From a virus: a stretch of DNA of 24,450 bases. Position numbers and translations under genes: made by a program. This document shows, one piece after another, positions 12,862 to 19,609 of the stretch. The notes under the pieces are model-generated. The model did no database searches, had not been told where the DNA came from, and was given only the letters and a program-made list of their open reading frames with translations. Position 1 is the stretch's first letter; each line of letters begins with the position of its first letter. The stretch is taken from positions 1 through 24,450 of IMG/VR virus record IMGVR_UViG_3300045918_000295; one strand, given 5' to 3'.

Positions 12862-13104
12862 CACTACGGGCACTACGGGCAACACTACGGGCACCACTAC
12901 GGGCACCACTACGGCAGAAACCCAATAGGAATATGGACACTACGGACACTACGGGCAAATCCTCACGTATATGCGCACATGCGCACATGCGCACACACAC
13001 GCGCGCGCACACCCATACATTCCCCCGTAGTGTCCGTAGTATCAGTAGTAATAAGGCTTTAACCCGTAGTGTCGCCCGTAGTGTGGTGGTGGTTACCCGT
13101 AGTG
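12862..13104. repeat. Inverted clusters of CACTACGG iterons: candidate phage replication origin
   Basis: Forward copies of CACTACGG begin at 12862, 12871, 12883, 12895, 12907, 12938 and 12947. Reverse copies (CCGTAGTG) lie at 13025-13032, 13064-13071, 13076-13083 and 13097-13104, with a variant TCCGTAGTA at 13033-13041. Forward spacings are 9 to 12 bp except for one 31-bp step. The two clusters face each other around an alternating purine-pyrimidine tract. The block fills the whole gap between the primase-helicase and small terminase genes. Repeat arrays next to replication genes are typical of iteron origins; that reading is inference. Confidence 0.8.
12964..13012. other. 49-bp perfectly alternating purine-pyrimidine tract (Z-DNA-prone)
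   Basis: Every base from 12964 to 13012 alternates pyrimidine and purine. It includes three tandem ATGCGCAC octamers (12971-12994), a CA run and a GC run. Such tracts readily adopt left-handed DNA under negative supercoiling. It sits midway between the inverted iteron clusters. Confidence 0.85.
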
Positions 13105-13114
13105 GATGTGTTGC

Positions 13115-13645
13115 ATGACAACTCCGGCAACTACCTGCAACCAAGTCCAGTTTGCTAAGCTCATTGGCTGCAACAAGTCGCACGTCACACGGCTCAAGCA
13201 GGATGGCCGCCTGGTGCTGACAGACTCCGGCCTGGTAGACATCGAGGAAAGCAAGGCGCGCATCGTAGCAACCGAAGGGGGTAGGGACGATGTAGCGGCT
13301 CGCCATGCTGCGGCAAAAGGGAGGGACACCAAACCACTGGACGAGTCGAGGTCGAAGGCTCAGGCGCGCAAGGAAATGGCTCAGGCGGACGTAGCCGAGA
13401 TGGAGCGCGACTTGATGCGCGGCAAGTTGATCGAGCGCGAGCAAGTGGAGATGGCCTTGGCCGATCTGGTCGCCTTCGCGCGCCAGGGCGTGGAGAACCT
13501 GCCGCATCGTGTGGCGGCGCAACTGGTGGGTAAGGACTTCGACCAGATCATGGCTACGCTCAAGCAGGAGGTTGTGGCGATGATGGGCGATATGCACAAA
13601 GAGGCGGGCAAGCGGCTCGTGGATCTGACGAAAGTGGAGGGGTGA
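13115..13645 (+). CDS. Terminase small subunit (Nu1-like)
   Basis: A 176-residue DNA-recognition subunit of the packaging motor. An N-terminal winged-helix DNA-binding region is visible (VQFAKLIGCNKSHVTRLKQD, then GRLVLTDSGLVDIEES), followed by a Lys/Glu/Ala-rich helix (KAQARKEMAQADVAEMERDL) and a C-terminal helical region that would contact the large subunit. An in-frame ATG three codons earlier (13106) is possible; neither start has a strong ribosome site. It directly precedes the large-subunit genes, as in lambda. Confidence 0.85.
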   Translation: MTTPATTCNQVQFAKLIGCNKSHVTRLKQDGRLVLTDSGLVDIEESKARIVATEGGRDDVAARHAAAKGRDTKPLDESRSKAQARKEMAQADVAEMERDLMRGKLIEREQVEMALADLVAFARQGVENLPHRVAAQLVGKDFDQIMATLKQEVVAMMGDMHKEAGKRLVDLTKVEG

Positions 13646-13650
13646 TAGAT

Positions 13651-13848
13651 ATGAAAGTGAAAACAGTGTTTGTGTTTTTGAACCAAAACAAGCCAGAAGC
13701 TCACGCAACGATTGACGTTCCTGGTCTCGGTGAAGTAAAAATCGTTGAGGCGTTGTCTACTCGGCTCTGCGAAGAGATCCGCGCGGAGGCAGTGTTGGCC
13801 TTGCGCGTAAAGATGGGGCAACAAATTCAGGAAAAGACGGAAGCGTAA
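13651..13848 (+). CDS. Hypothetical protein, 65 aa
   Basis: A small alpha/beta protein (KVKTVFVFLNQN, then HATIDVPGLGEVKIVEAL, then a helix). The ATG at 13651 has GGAGGGG eight bases upstream; the GTG at 13642 overlapping the previous stop is a less likely start. Its TAA overlaps the ATG of the large terminase by one base. Not recognised; some phages carry small packaging accessory proteins here. Confidence 0.65.
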   Translation: MKVKTVFVFLNQNKPEAHATIDVPGLGEVKIVEALSTRLCEEIRAEAVLALRVKMGQQIQEKTEA

Positions 13849-15779
13849 TGGGCGCCTCTGAAGGCCAATTCCTCGCGCTGCGCGCATTCGACAAAGGCTG
13901 GAAGCCGAAGTCGTTCCTGACTGCCTCTGAGTGGTCGGATGCAAACCGCGTGCTGTCTGGCGTTGGCAGTTCGGAGCAGGGTGCCTGGAAGACCTCGCGC
14001 ACGCCATATCTACGCGAGATCATGGATAAGCTGTCCGAACACGATCCGGCGCAGTTGATCCCCTTCATGAAGCCGACGCAGATCGGCGGTACCGAAGTCG
14101 GCAGCAACTGGATTGGCTACGTCATGGACCACGCCAAAGGCCCTATGGCTGTGGTGATGCCCACCGAGAAATCCATGAAGGACTGGATGGCGCAGAAGTT
14201 CGAGCCGATGGCCGAAAGCACGCCGGCGGTGGCCAAGGTGTTATCCAAGCGCAGCAACAACAGCAGCGAGAACAACTCCCAGTTCAAGAAATTCCTCGGC
14301 GGGATCTTGTTCACCAAAACCGCAGGCAGTACTGCCGACCTAAAGTCCACCAGCCTGCGCTATGTGCTGGCAGACGAGATCGACGAATGGGAAAGAGAGA
14401 CCACGCAGGGCGATCCGTTCGGCCTGCTGCAGGCGCGGCAGGATAACTTCCACGACCGCAAGGCCTACGTGCCCAGCACGCCCACGATGAAGGATGCCAG
14501 CCGCATCGAAGAACTCTACGAAGGCGGCGATCAGCGCCAGTACCATGTTCCTTGCCCACATTGCGGTGAACTGCAGACGCTCAAATGGCCGAACCTGAAA
14601 TGGACCCGCCACCCGGATACCAAGCGCATCACCGAGGTGTATTACGTCTGCAACGTGCACGGCTGCGTTATCCAGGAATACAGCAAGGCATCCATGCTGC
14701 CCGAGCTTGGCCACGGCGGGCAGGCGCGCTGGATCCCGGACGTGCCAGGCGCGGCCTACCCCAGCTACCGCATCAACGCGCTGTATTCGCCCATTGGTCT
14801 GGGCCGCAGCTGGACAGAACTGGTCACGCAATGGATCGAGGCGCAGGGCGACAACGCCAAGCTTATGCGCTTCATGAACACGCGCCTGGGCGAGACCTGG
14901 GCCGACCGCACGCGCGACATCAAAGCCAACTCACTGGAAGCCCGCGCCGAGCCCTACACGCTGCGCAGCGTGCCGCAAGGCTGCTACGTCATCACCACCG
15001 GCGTGGACGTGCAGGACAACCGGCTGGAGATCAAGGCGCTCGGCCACGGCAAAGGCAATCGCACCTGGACGCTGGACGTGCACGTGCTTCCCGGCAACCC
15101 CACCGATGAATCCCTGTGGCAAGCGCTAGCCGATTACGTCAACAACATCAAGTTCACCAACAGCCACGGCAAAGAACTCGTCAGCGAGGCCTGCGCCATC
15201 GACACCGGCGGCCACCACACCCACGACGTCTATGCCTTCGTGCGCGCCAACAAGGTGCGCCGCCCGATGGCGTGCAAGGGCGCCTCTACCCCGGGCCGCG
15301 TGATCCTGGGCAAACCCACTGATCAGGACGTGAACTGGCGCGGCGTCACCATCAAGAAAGGCGTCAAGCTCTACCTGCTCGGCACCGACACCGCCAAGCA
15401 CCAGCTCTACAACCGGCTGCACGACGATGCCGAAAAGGATCCGTCCGACCGTAAGGTGCACTTCTCCAACCAGCTCGACTCCAGCTATTACGACCAACTG
15501 GTCAGTGAGACCTTCAACCCGCGCAAGAACCAATGGGAATTGAAGAAAGGCAAGCGCAACGAGCAACTCGACCTATGGGTGCTATGCGTCGCAGCCAGCC
15601 ATCATCCGGAGCTCTACCTGCACAAATGGAAGGCCGCCGACTGGGACCGCCGCGCCGCCATGCTGGAACCGAATGTGGTGCAAGATGGTGCAGATCCTGC
15701 CAAGACAGTGCAGACGCCCGCACAACCGGAACAACCCGCCCGTAGCCGTCCGCGCGTCGTCAACAAGCCGAGGTTTTAA
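13848..15779 (+). CDS. Terminase large subunit (lambda GpA family)
   Basis: A 643-residue packaging ATPase and nuclease. The N-terminal ATPase shows a variant Walker A (KPTQIGGTEVG, about 75-85) and Walker B RYVLADEIDEW (about 171-181). A zinc-knuckle-like pair follows (CPHC at 236-239 and CNVHGC at 268-273). The C-terminal nuclease region includes VITTGVDVQDNRLEI and CAIDTGGHHTHDVYAF with acidic metal ligands. Length matches lambda gpA (641 aa). This family generates cohesive ends at a cos site in lambda, so a cos mechanism is likely here. Starts one base into the previous stop. Confidence 0.95.
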   Translation: MGASEGQFLALRAFDKGWKPKSFLTASEWSDANRVLSGVGSSEQGAWKTSRTPYLREIMDKLSEHDPAQLIPFMKPTQIGGTEVGSNWIGYVMDHAKGPMAVVMPTEKSMKDWMAQKFEPMAESTPAVAKVLSKRSNNSSENNSQFKKFLGGILFTKTAGSTADLKSTSLRYVLADEIDEWERETTQGDPFGLLQARQDNFHDRKAYVPSTPTMKDASRIEELYEGGDQRQYHVPCPHCGELQTLKWPNLKWTRHPDTKRITEVYYVCNVHGCVIQEYSKASMLPELGHGGQARWIPDVPGAAYPSYRINALYSPIGLGRSWTELVTQWIEAQGDNAKLMRFMNTRLGETWADRTRDIKANSLEARAEPYTLRSVPQGCYVITTGVDVQDNRLEIKALGHGKGNRTWTLDVHVLPGNPTDESLWQALADYVNNIKFTNSHGKELVSEACAIDTGGHHTHDVYAFVRANKVRRPMACKGASTPGRVILGKPTDQDVNWRGVTIKKGVKLYLLGTDTAKHQLYNRLHDDAEKDPSDRKVHFSNQLDSSYYDQLVSETFNPRKNQWELKKGKRNEQLDLWVLCVAASHHPELYLHKWKAADWDRRAAMLEPNVVQDGADPAKTVQTPAQPEQPARSRPRVVNKPRF

Positions 15780-16069
15780 TGAGCGACGTTATCCGCCGAG
15801 CCGCAGCCAGACTGGTCCGCTCCCAGCAATTCTTGCAAACATTTACCGAACTGGTGGCGGTTGAGATGGAGCGCCAACTGCGCGCCGAAGCGGGCGGGGA
15901 AAATATCTACGTTGCAAAAACTACTAGCATGGTAGAGCGCCGCGAACGCGACAGGCTGATCAGGGAGTGCTTCACTGGCAGCAACATCAATTTTTTAGCC
16001 GGAAGATTTGGCCTCTCTCCCCAGCACATCCGCCGTATCGTGGCTAAAAAAAGTAACATCGGCGGGTGA
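15779..16069 (+). CDS. Mor-like transcription activator
   Basis: A 96-residue protein. The C-terminal half (RRERDRLIRECFTGSNINFL, then AGRFGLSPQHIRRIVAKK) matches the helix-turn-helix pattern of the Mor/C activator family of Mu-like phages, including the short basic tail. The N-terminus is helical and could dimerise. It starts in a one-base overlap with the terminase stop. Its position within the late head module is unusual for an activator. Its last codons lie inside the first copy of the junction motif. Confidence 0.68.
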   Translation: MSDVIRRAAARLVRSQQFLQTFTELVAVEMERQLRAEAGGENIYVAKTTSMVERRERDRLIRECFTGSNINFLAGRFGLSPQHIRRIVAKKSNIGG

Positions 16070-16077
16070 AAATGTTC
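16048..16077 (+). repeat. Junction motif copy 1
   Basis: Thirty bases identical to 18994-19023. The core runs AACATCGGCGGG then TGAAAATGTTC, in which AACAT and ATGTT can pair as a stem. It overlaps the stop codon of the Mor-like gene and the start of the five-gene cassette. Confidence 0.85.
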
Positions 16078-16131
16078 AAGACAACCGTACAAGATGCCCC
16101 CATCAAAACAGGTAAGGGGCATCAATCGTGA
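16072..16131 (+). CDS. Possible 19-aa leader peptide
   Basis: ATG inside the junction motif, three bases after the Mor-like stop, and TGA overlapping the GTG start of the next gene. The peptide (MFKTTVQDAPIKTGKGHQS) is polar. Translational coupling to the next gene is possible, but the length gives little statistical support. Confidence 0.25.
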   Translation: MFKTTVQDAPIKTGKGHQS

Positions 16132-16733
16132 AAAACAAGCTCGCAATATTGCTTTATAAGATCCGCAACTGGAAGGCCGTATGGCGCGCCTTTTACATGG
16201 GCGCCTATATAACCCTGGATACCCAACTCGCCAAACTGCTGCGCGTGGATACCGGCGGCACCGCCCGCGCCTATGGCACACTGGGTGCGGTACTCATCCG
16301 CGCCGATGGCACCCGCCTTGATTTCGGCTGCGTTGCGCGGCGCGTGGTTACCACCGCTTTTGTCAATTACCTACGCGATGATATGGCCAACGCGGCGGGC
16401 GGCGCAGATATATCTACTTTCAAATACCACGAATGCGGCACCGGCGTTGCCGCCGAAACCATTGCCGATACTGCGCTGGGCACCCCTTGCACCACCGCAC
16501 TCAACCCCGCTTCCACCCGCGCCACCGGCACGCAGGTAAACGGCACCGCAAAAACATACCAATCAGTCGGCACCTTAACCTTTGGCTCAACCGCCGCCGT
16601 CACCGAACACGGCATCTTTAACGCACTCACCACCGGCGTGCTGTTAGATCGTTCCGTCTTCGCTGCCATCAATGCGGCCGCGCTGGATAGCATCCAGTTC
16701 ACCTACACGCTCACGATTGCGGACGGGGGTTGA
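16128..16733 (+). CDS. Putative phage structural protein, 201 aa
   Basis: GTG start with a purine-rich GTAAGGGG site upstream. A basic N-terminus with a hydrophobic stretch (LAILLYKIRNWKAVWRAFYM) leads into a long Thr/Ala/Gly-rich, probably beta-rich body (KYHECGTGVAAETIADTALG, then GTLTFGSTAAVTEHGIFNAL). The composition is that of virion decoration or fibre-associated proteins. First full gene of the cassette between the junction motifs. No family assigned. Confidence 0.6.
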   Translation: MKNKLAILLYKIRNWKAVWRAFYMGAYITLDTQLAKLLRVDTGGTARAYGTLGAVLIRADGTRLDFGCVARRVVTTAFVNYLRDDMANAAGGADISTFKYHECGTGVAAETIADTALGTPCTTALNPASTRATGTQVNGTAKTYQSVGTLTFGSTAAVTEHGIFNALTTGVLLDRSVFAAINAAALDSIQFTYTLTIADGG

Positions 16734-16734
16734 T

Positions 16735-16998
16735 ATGCCGGTCACCAAGACATCGGTGGTATCGCATACGCTCATTTCTATGAACGTAAGCATGACCAGC
16801 GGCACGATCAAATGCGCATTCGTCCGCACGCTTGATGGCGTAGCCTCTGGCGAGATACCTTTGGTGATCGAGGGGGTAGATATGGCGGTCATTCTTGGCA
16901 CCCCAGCCAGCCCTGCAAAGACTGTCGGTAACGACATCACCGATCTGGTGTATGCCTACGCCATCAGCAAAGGCGTCATCGATGGGGTGATCTCGTAA
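16735..16998 (+). CDS. Hypothetical virion-associated protein, 87 aa
   Basis: The ATG at 16735 has a GGGGG-containing site and starts one base after the preceding stop; upstream codons in the same frame overlap the previous gene. It is Val/Ile/Ser/Thr-rich and probably beta (SGTIKCAFVRTLDGVASGE, then IPLVIEGVDMAVILGTP). Its TAA overlaps the next ATG by one base. Not recognised. Confidence 0.6.
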   Translation: MPVTKTSVVSHTLISMNVSMTSGTIKCAFVRTLDGVASGEIPLVIEGVDMAVILGTPASPAKTVGNDITDLVYAYAISKGVIDGVIS

Positions 16999-17744
16999 TG
17001 GATAATACGGCACAAGGCGGCGCAGATACGATTGCAACAGATGATCTCGCCACGCTCAATGGTGCAGCTTCATCTGGCGTAAAGGTACAGCGCGTAAAGC
17101 CTGTATTTGGAGTGGATAGTGATGCCCGCGATGTTTCCGGTGCGTTTCCGTTCCCCGTCACGCTGGAAGGCGGAAAGATTATCACCTTCAATGGTCGCGC
17201 TTCTTCATTTAGGATTCCTGGTCGTGCAGGTACGACAGGTCAAAAGCTATTCAGTATCTTCAATACCGTAGGCTCCGGCAAGCTGGTTGAATTCGATGAG
17301 GCGCATATCCATCTGACAGCCACTGTTATCAAGGCGGTAACAGTTCTTCCACCAGTTATGAGGCTATATCGAGTAACGGCTGCACCTACCAACGGCACCG
17401 CAGCGACGAAGGTGTCGGCAGACTCTACGCAAAGTTCCAGCACATCCGTCGCAGTGCTGTTCGATGCTTCGGCGGATGGCACCAGCTCCACTACAGCACT
17501 AACCTCAACACTCACTGTTGGCGTCAACGTCATCACTGGGCAATTCGCCGCCCGTATGATCACTGCGGCAGGCTTCGATATGATCTTTAAGATGGAACTG
17601 CTAAGCGGTGAAGACGAGGCGATCACGTTACGCGAAGGCGAAGGAATTGTGGGTATGCTCGATTACACACTGGCGACTCAAAACCCAGTCACCGATATGT
17701 GGTTATCCACCATTGACTGGAAAGAGTACACGCTGGCACCGTAA
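16998..17744 (+). CDS. Putative virion structural protein, 248 aa
   Basis: Thr/Ala/Val-rich with many predicted strands (GGKIITFNGRASSFRIPG, then VEFDEAHIHLTATVIKAV, then GVNVITGQFAARMITAAGF) and little charge clustering, as in phage neck, decoration or receptor-binding proteins. It overlaps the previous stop by one base and is followed within 4 bp by the repeat-protein gene. It is probably part of one assembly with its cassette neighbours; that is inference from co-location. Confidence 0.6.
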   Translation: MDNTAQGGADTIATDDLATLNGAASSGVKVQRVKPVFGVDSDARDVSGAFPFPVTLEGGKIITFNGRASSFRIPGRAGTTGQKLFSIFNTVGSGKLVEFDEAHIHLTATVIKAVTVLPPVMRLYRVTAAPTNGTAATKVSADSTQSSSTSVAVLFDASADGTSSTTALTSTLTVGVNVITGQFAARMITAAGFDMIFKMELLSGEDEAITLREGEGIVGMLDYTLATQNPVTDMWLSTIDWKEYTLAP

Positions 17745-17747
17745 ACC

Positions 17748-18710
17748 ATGAGCCTGCTGCTTTTATTACGCGGTACTGGCGGTGGCGGCACAGCCTACAC
17801 TCAAGCCGTAGGCGGCGCACTTACATTCACTGGTATTGCCACACGCGCAACCAATAAAAAACTGGCTGGAACGCTATCCTTTGTCGGTGTGGTTTCCCGC
17901 ATCACCAGCAAGATGCTAACCGGTACGATTTCATTCAGCGGCGCGCTCGCCAAACGCACCAGTAAGCTGCTCACCGGCGGTCTGTCGTTCGTTGGTGGCC
18001 TTATCGGCTCACTCATCCCCTACGTACCCGGCGGCACACTGTTCACCCAGGCCATCGGCGGCACGCTGTCATTCAGCGGCGCACTCGCTAAGCGCGCGGG
18101 CAAGGTAATCACTGGCGGTCTATCGCTCTCGGGTGCGCTGCAAAAGCAGGCGAGCAAATCAATAGCGGGCGCACTGTCCTTTGTGGGTGTAATCTCCCGC
18201 GCAACCAGCAAGGCCGTCACCGGCACGCTGTCATTCAGCGGAGCGCTTGCTAAGCGCACCAATAAGCTGCTCACTGGAGGCCTGTCGTTTGTTGGTGGCC
18301 TCATCGGCTCACTCATCCCCTATGTGCCCGGCGGCACTCAGTTCACCAAAGCCATTGGCGGCACGCTTTCATTCAGCGGATCGATTACTAGGCGCATAGG
18401 CAAGGCCGTCGCTGGCAGCTTATCGTTCTCGGGTGCACTGCAAAAGCAGGCGCGCAAATCAATAGCGGGCACGCTGTCCTTTGTGGGTAGGTTGGCTGGA
18501 TTTATTCTTGGCTCGAATACGGTAACCGTCACCCTTAAATTTTTATCGGCCATTGTTCAGCGCATCAGCCTTGCATCGTCTGCGGCAAAAACAATCAACC
18601 TTAGCTCGGCGATCACGCAGCGCATCGCTGGTGTATCCCCTATTGAGCGCACACATCAAGCCGTATCGGTCATCGAAAAAACTAAAGCACTATCCTCAAA
18701 AATCAAATAA
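17748..18710 (+). CDS. Repeat-rich hydrophobic protein (18-residue repeats), 320 aa
   Basis: After a Leu-rich start (MSLLLLLRGTGGGG) the protein is built from tandem units of about 18 residues with consensus LSFSGALAKRTSKLLTGG or LSFVG variants. Two linkers read GGLIGSLIPYVPGGT. A super-repeat of exactly 100 residues is superimposed. The pattern of alternating hydrophobic strand, Gly turn and basic helix-like stretch suggests a solenoid or fibrous stalk, possibly membrane-active. The last 75 residues lack clear repeats (SNTVTVTLKFLSAIVQRI). The ribosome site is weak. Unfamiliar as a family; a tail-associated or surface-binding function is a guess. Confidence 0.65.
   Translation: MSLLLLLRGTGGGGTAYTQAVGGALTFTGIATRATNKKLAGTLSFVGVVSRITSKMLTGTISFSGALAKRTSKLLTGGLSFVGGLIGSLIPYVPGGTLFTQAIGGTLSFSGALAKRAGKVITGGLSLSGALQKQASKSIAGALSFVGVISRATSKAVTGTLSFSGALAKRTNKLLTGGLSFVGGLIGSLIPYVPGGTQFTKAIGGTLSFSGSITRRIGKAVAGSLSFSGALQKQARKSIAGTLSFVGRLAGFILGSNTVTVTLKFLSAIVQRISLASSAAKTINLSSAITQRIAGVSPIERTHQAVSVIEKTKALSSKIK
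17874..18495 (+). repeat. 300-bp tandem repeat within 17748-18710
   Basis: Sequence from about 17874 recurs at an exact 300-bp offset for two copies plus a few codons (for example the GTTGGTGGCC at 17991 and 18291). Copies differ mostly at synonymous third positions, so the duplication is old and under protein-level constraint. The region before 17874 lacks one 54-bp unit relative to the later copies, indicating unit-level gain or loss. Confidence 0.85.
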
Positions 18711-18722
18711 GGAGCAGCCATT

Positions 18723-18995
18723 ATGTTCAAACCCGACATCGGCACCGTCATCTCTTTGGATACCGGTGCAGTCATCACCGGCTACACCGTCACCATTGAA
18801 GTCAAAAAACCCAATGGCACTACCGCAAGCTGGACCGCCACCATCGGGGTAGATACCAAATCGGTCGAACACGCCATCGCTAGCGGAGATCTCACTGAAT
18901 CCGGAACCTATCAACTGCAAGCCAAAGTGAGTAGTGGTGGCAATACCTGGTATGGCTCCACCGCCAGCTTGGTGGTAAAGGATATGTTTAAGTAA
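18723..18995 (+). CDS. Putative Ig-like / beta-sandwich protein, 90 aa
   Basis: The ATG has AAGGAG about eight bases upstream. The sequence alternates strands (GAVITGYTVTIEVKKPNG, then ASWTATIGVD, then ESGTYQLQAKVSSGGNTWYG) and ends in ASLVVKD, an Ig-like or BppU-type N-terminal fold seen in phage baseplate and fibre proteins. Its TAA lies in the second junction motif. It is similar in style to the N-terminus of the next gene, so the two may be paralogous domains. Confidence 0.65.
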   Translation: MFKPDIGTVISLDTGAVITGYTVTIEVKKPNGTTASWTATIGVDTKSVEHAIASGDLTESGTYQLQAKVSSGGNTWYGSTASLVVKDMFK

Positions 18996-19023
18996 AAAGT
19001 AACATCGGCGGGTGAAAATGTTC
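18994..19023 (+). repeat. Junction motif copy 2
   Basis: Identical over 30 bases to copy 1. Here it is followed by CCGCC, so GGCGGG can also pair with CCCGCC around TGAAAATGTT, giving a stronger stem than copy 1. It lies between the 90-aa gene and the gpW-like gene. Confidence 0.85.
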
Positions 19024-19048
19024 CCGCCATCGTCCTACTCTGCCAAGC

Positions 19049-19609
19049 ATGGTAGACATACACACTTCCGAACCGTCCTCAGTCATCGCTGGGGATACGC
19101 TTAGCTGGCAAAAATCGTTGGCAAGCTACCCCGCTAGTGCGGGGTGGACGCTGCATTACCGCCTGATCAATGCGGAAACGCATCTTGATATTCCATCCAG
19201 CGCAAATGGCGAAGCGCATCTGATCAACATACCGGCAGCTACCAGCGCGGCCTATGCGCCAGGTATTTATTCCTGGCAGTCCTACGTCACCAACATCGGT
19301 GGCGAACGCTACACCATCCAGACCGGCAAGATCGAGATCAATCCTGACTGGACAGCACTCTCCCTGCTCGACACGCGCAGCATCGCCCGCCAAATCCTTG
19401 ATGCGCTGGAAGCGGCATGGGTCAGCGCATCAGCAAAACGGGCATTCGTGTGGGAATACAAGATCGCCGGTCGCCAAATGAAATTCGCCACCCGCGTGGA
19501 ATGGATCGCCGAACTGGATTACTGGCGGCGTGAAGTCGCCAAAGAAGAACGAGCCGAAAAAATCGCCGCCGGACTTGATAGCGGCCGCAAAGTATACGTG
19601 AGGTTCTGA
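19049..19609 (+). CDS. Head-tail connector, gpW-like, with N-terminal Ig-like domain
   Basis: The 186 residues divide in two. Residues 1 to about 100 are beta-rich (SSVIAGDTLSWQKSLASYP, then YSWQSYVTNIGGERYTIQTG), like an Ig-type domain. Residues 105-186 form a helical region (SIARQILDALEAAWV, then YKIAGRQMKFATRVEWIAEL, then GRKVYVRF) resembling the small gpW family that closes the portal. Its place directly before the portal gene fits lambda order A-W-B. Fusion to an Ig domain is unusual for gpW (68 aa in lambda). Its TGA overlaps the portal ATG. Confidence 0.62.
   Translation: MVDIHTSEPSSVIAGDTLSWQKSLASYPASAGWTLHYRLINAETHLDIPSSANGEAHLINIPAATSAAYAPGIYSWQSYVTNIGGERYTIQTGKIEINPDWTALSLLDTRSIARQILDALEAAWVSASAKRAFVWEYKIAGRQMKFATRVEWIAELDYWRREVAKEERAEKIAAGLDSGRKVYVRF

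Noticed and set aside
12862-13104. CRISPR array
   Set aside because: Repeat units are about 8-9 bp with 0-22 bp gaps and in two orientations, unlike 23-40 bp repeats with regular spacers; no cas genes are present.
12807-13118. 103-aa plus frame over the iterons
   Set aside because: Its sequence is simply the translation of the CACTACGG and GCAC repeats (LRAP and HTRAH runs), and it overlaps the primase end.
12827-13708. 293-aa minus-strand frame spanning the iterons and small terminase
   Set aside because: It crosses the iteron block and is antisense to the terminase; the repeat region translates to low-complexity Cys/Arg/Ser peptides. No ribosome site.
14340-14831. 163-aa minus frame within the large terminase
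   Set aside because: It is antisense to the zinc and linker region of TerL; Ala/Val/Leu-rich shadow typical of high-GC reverse frames.
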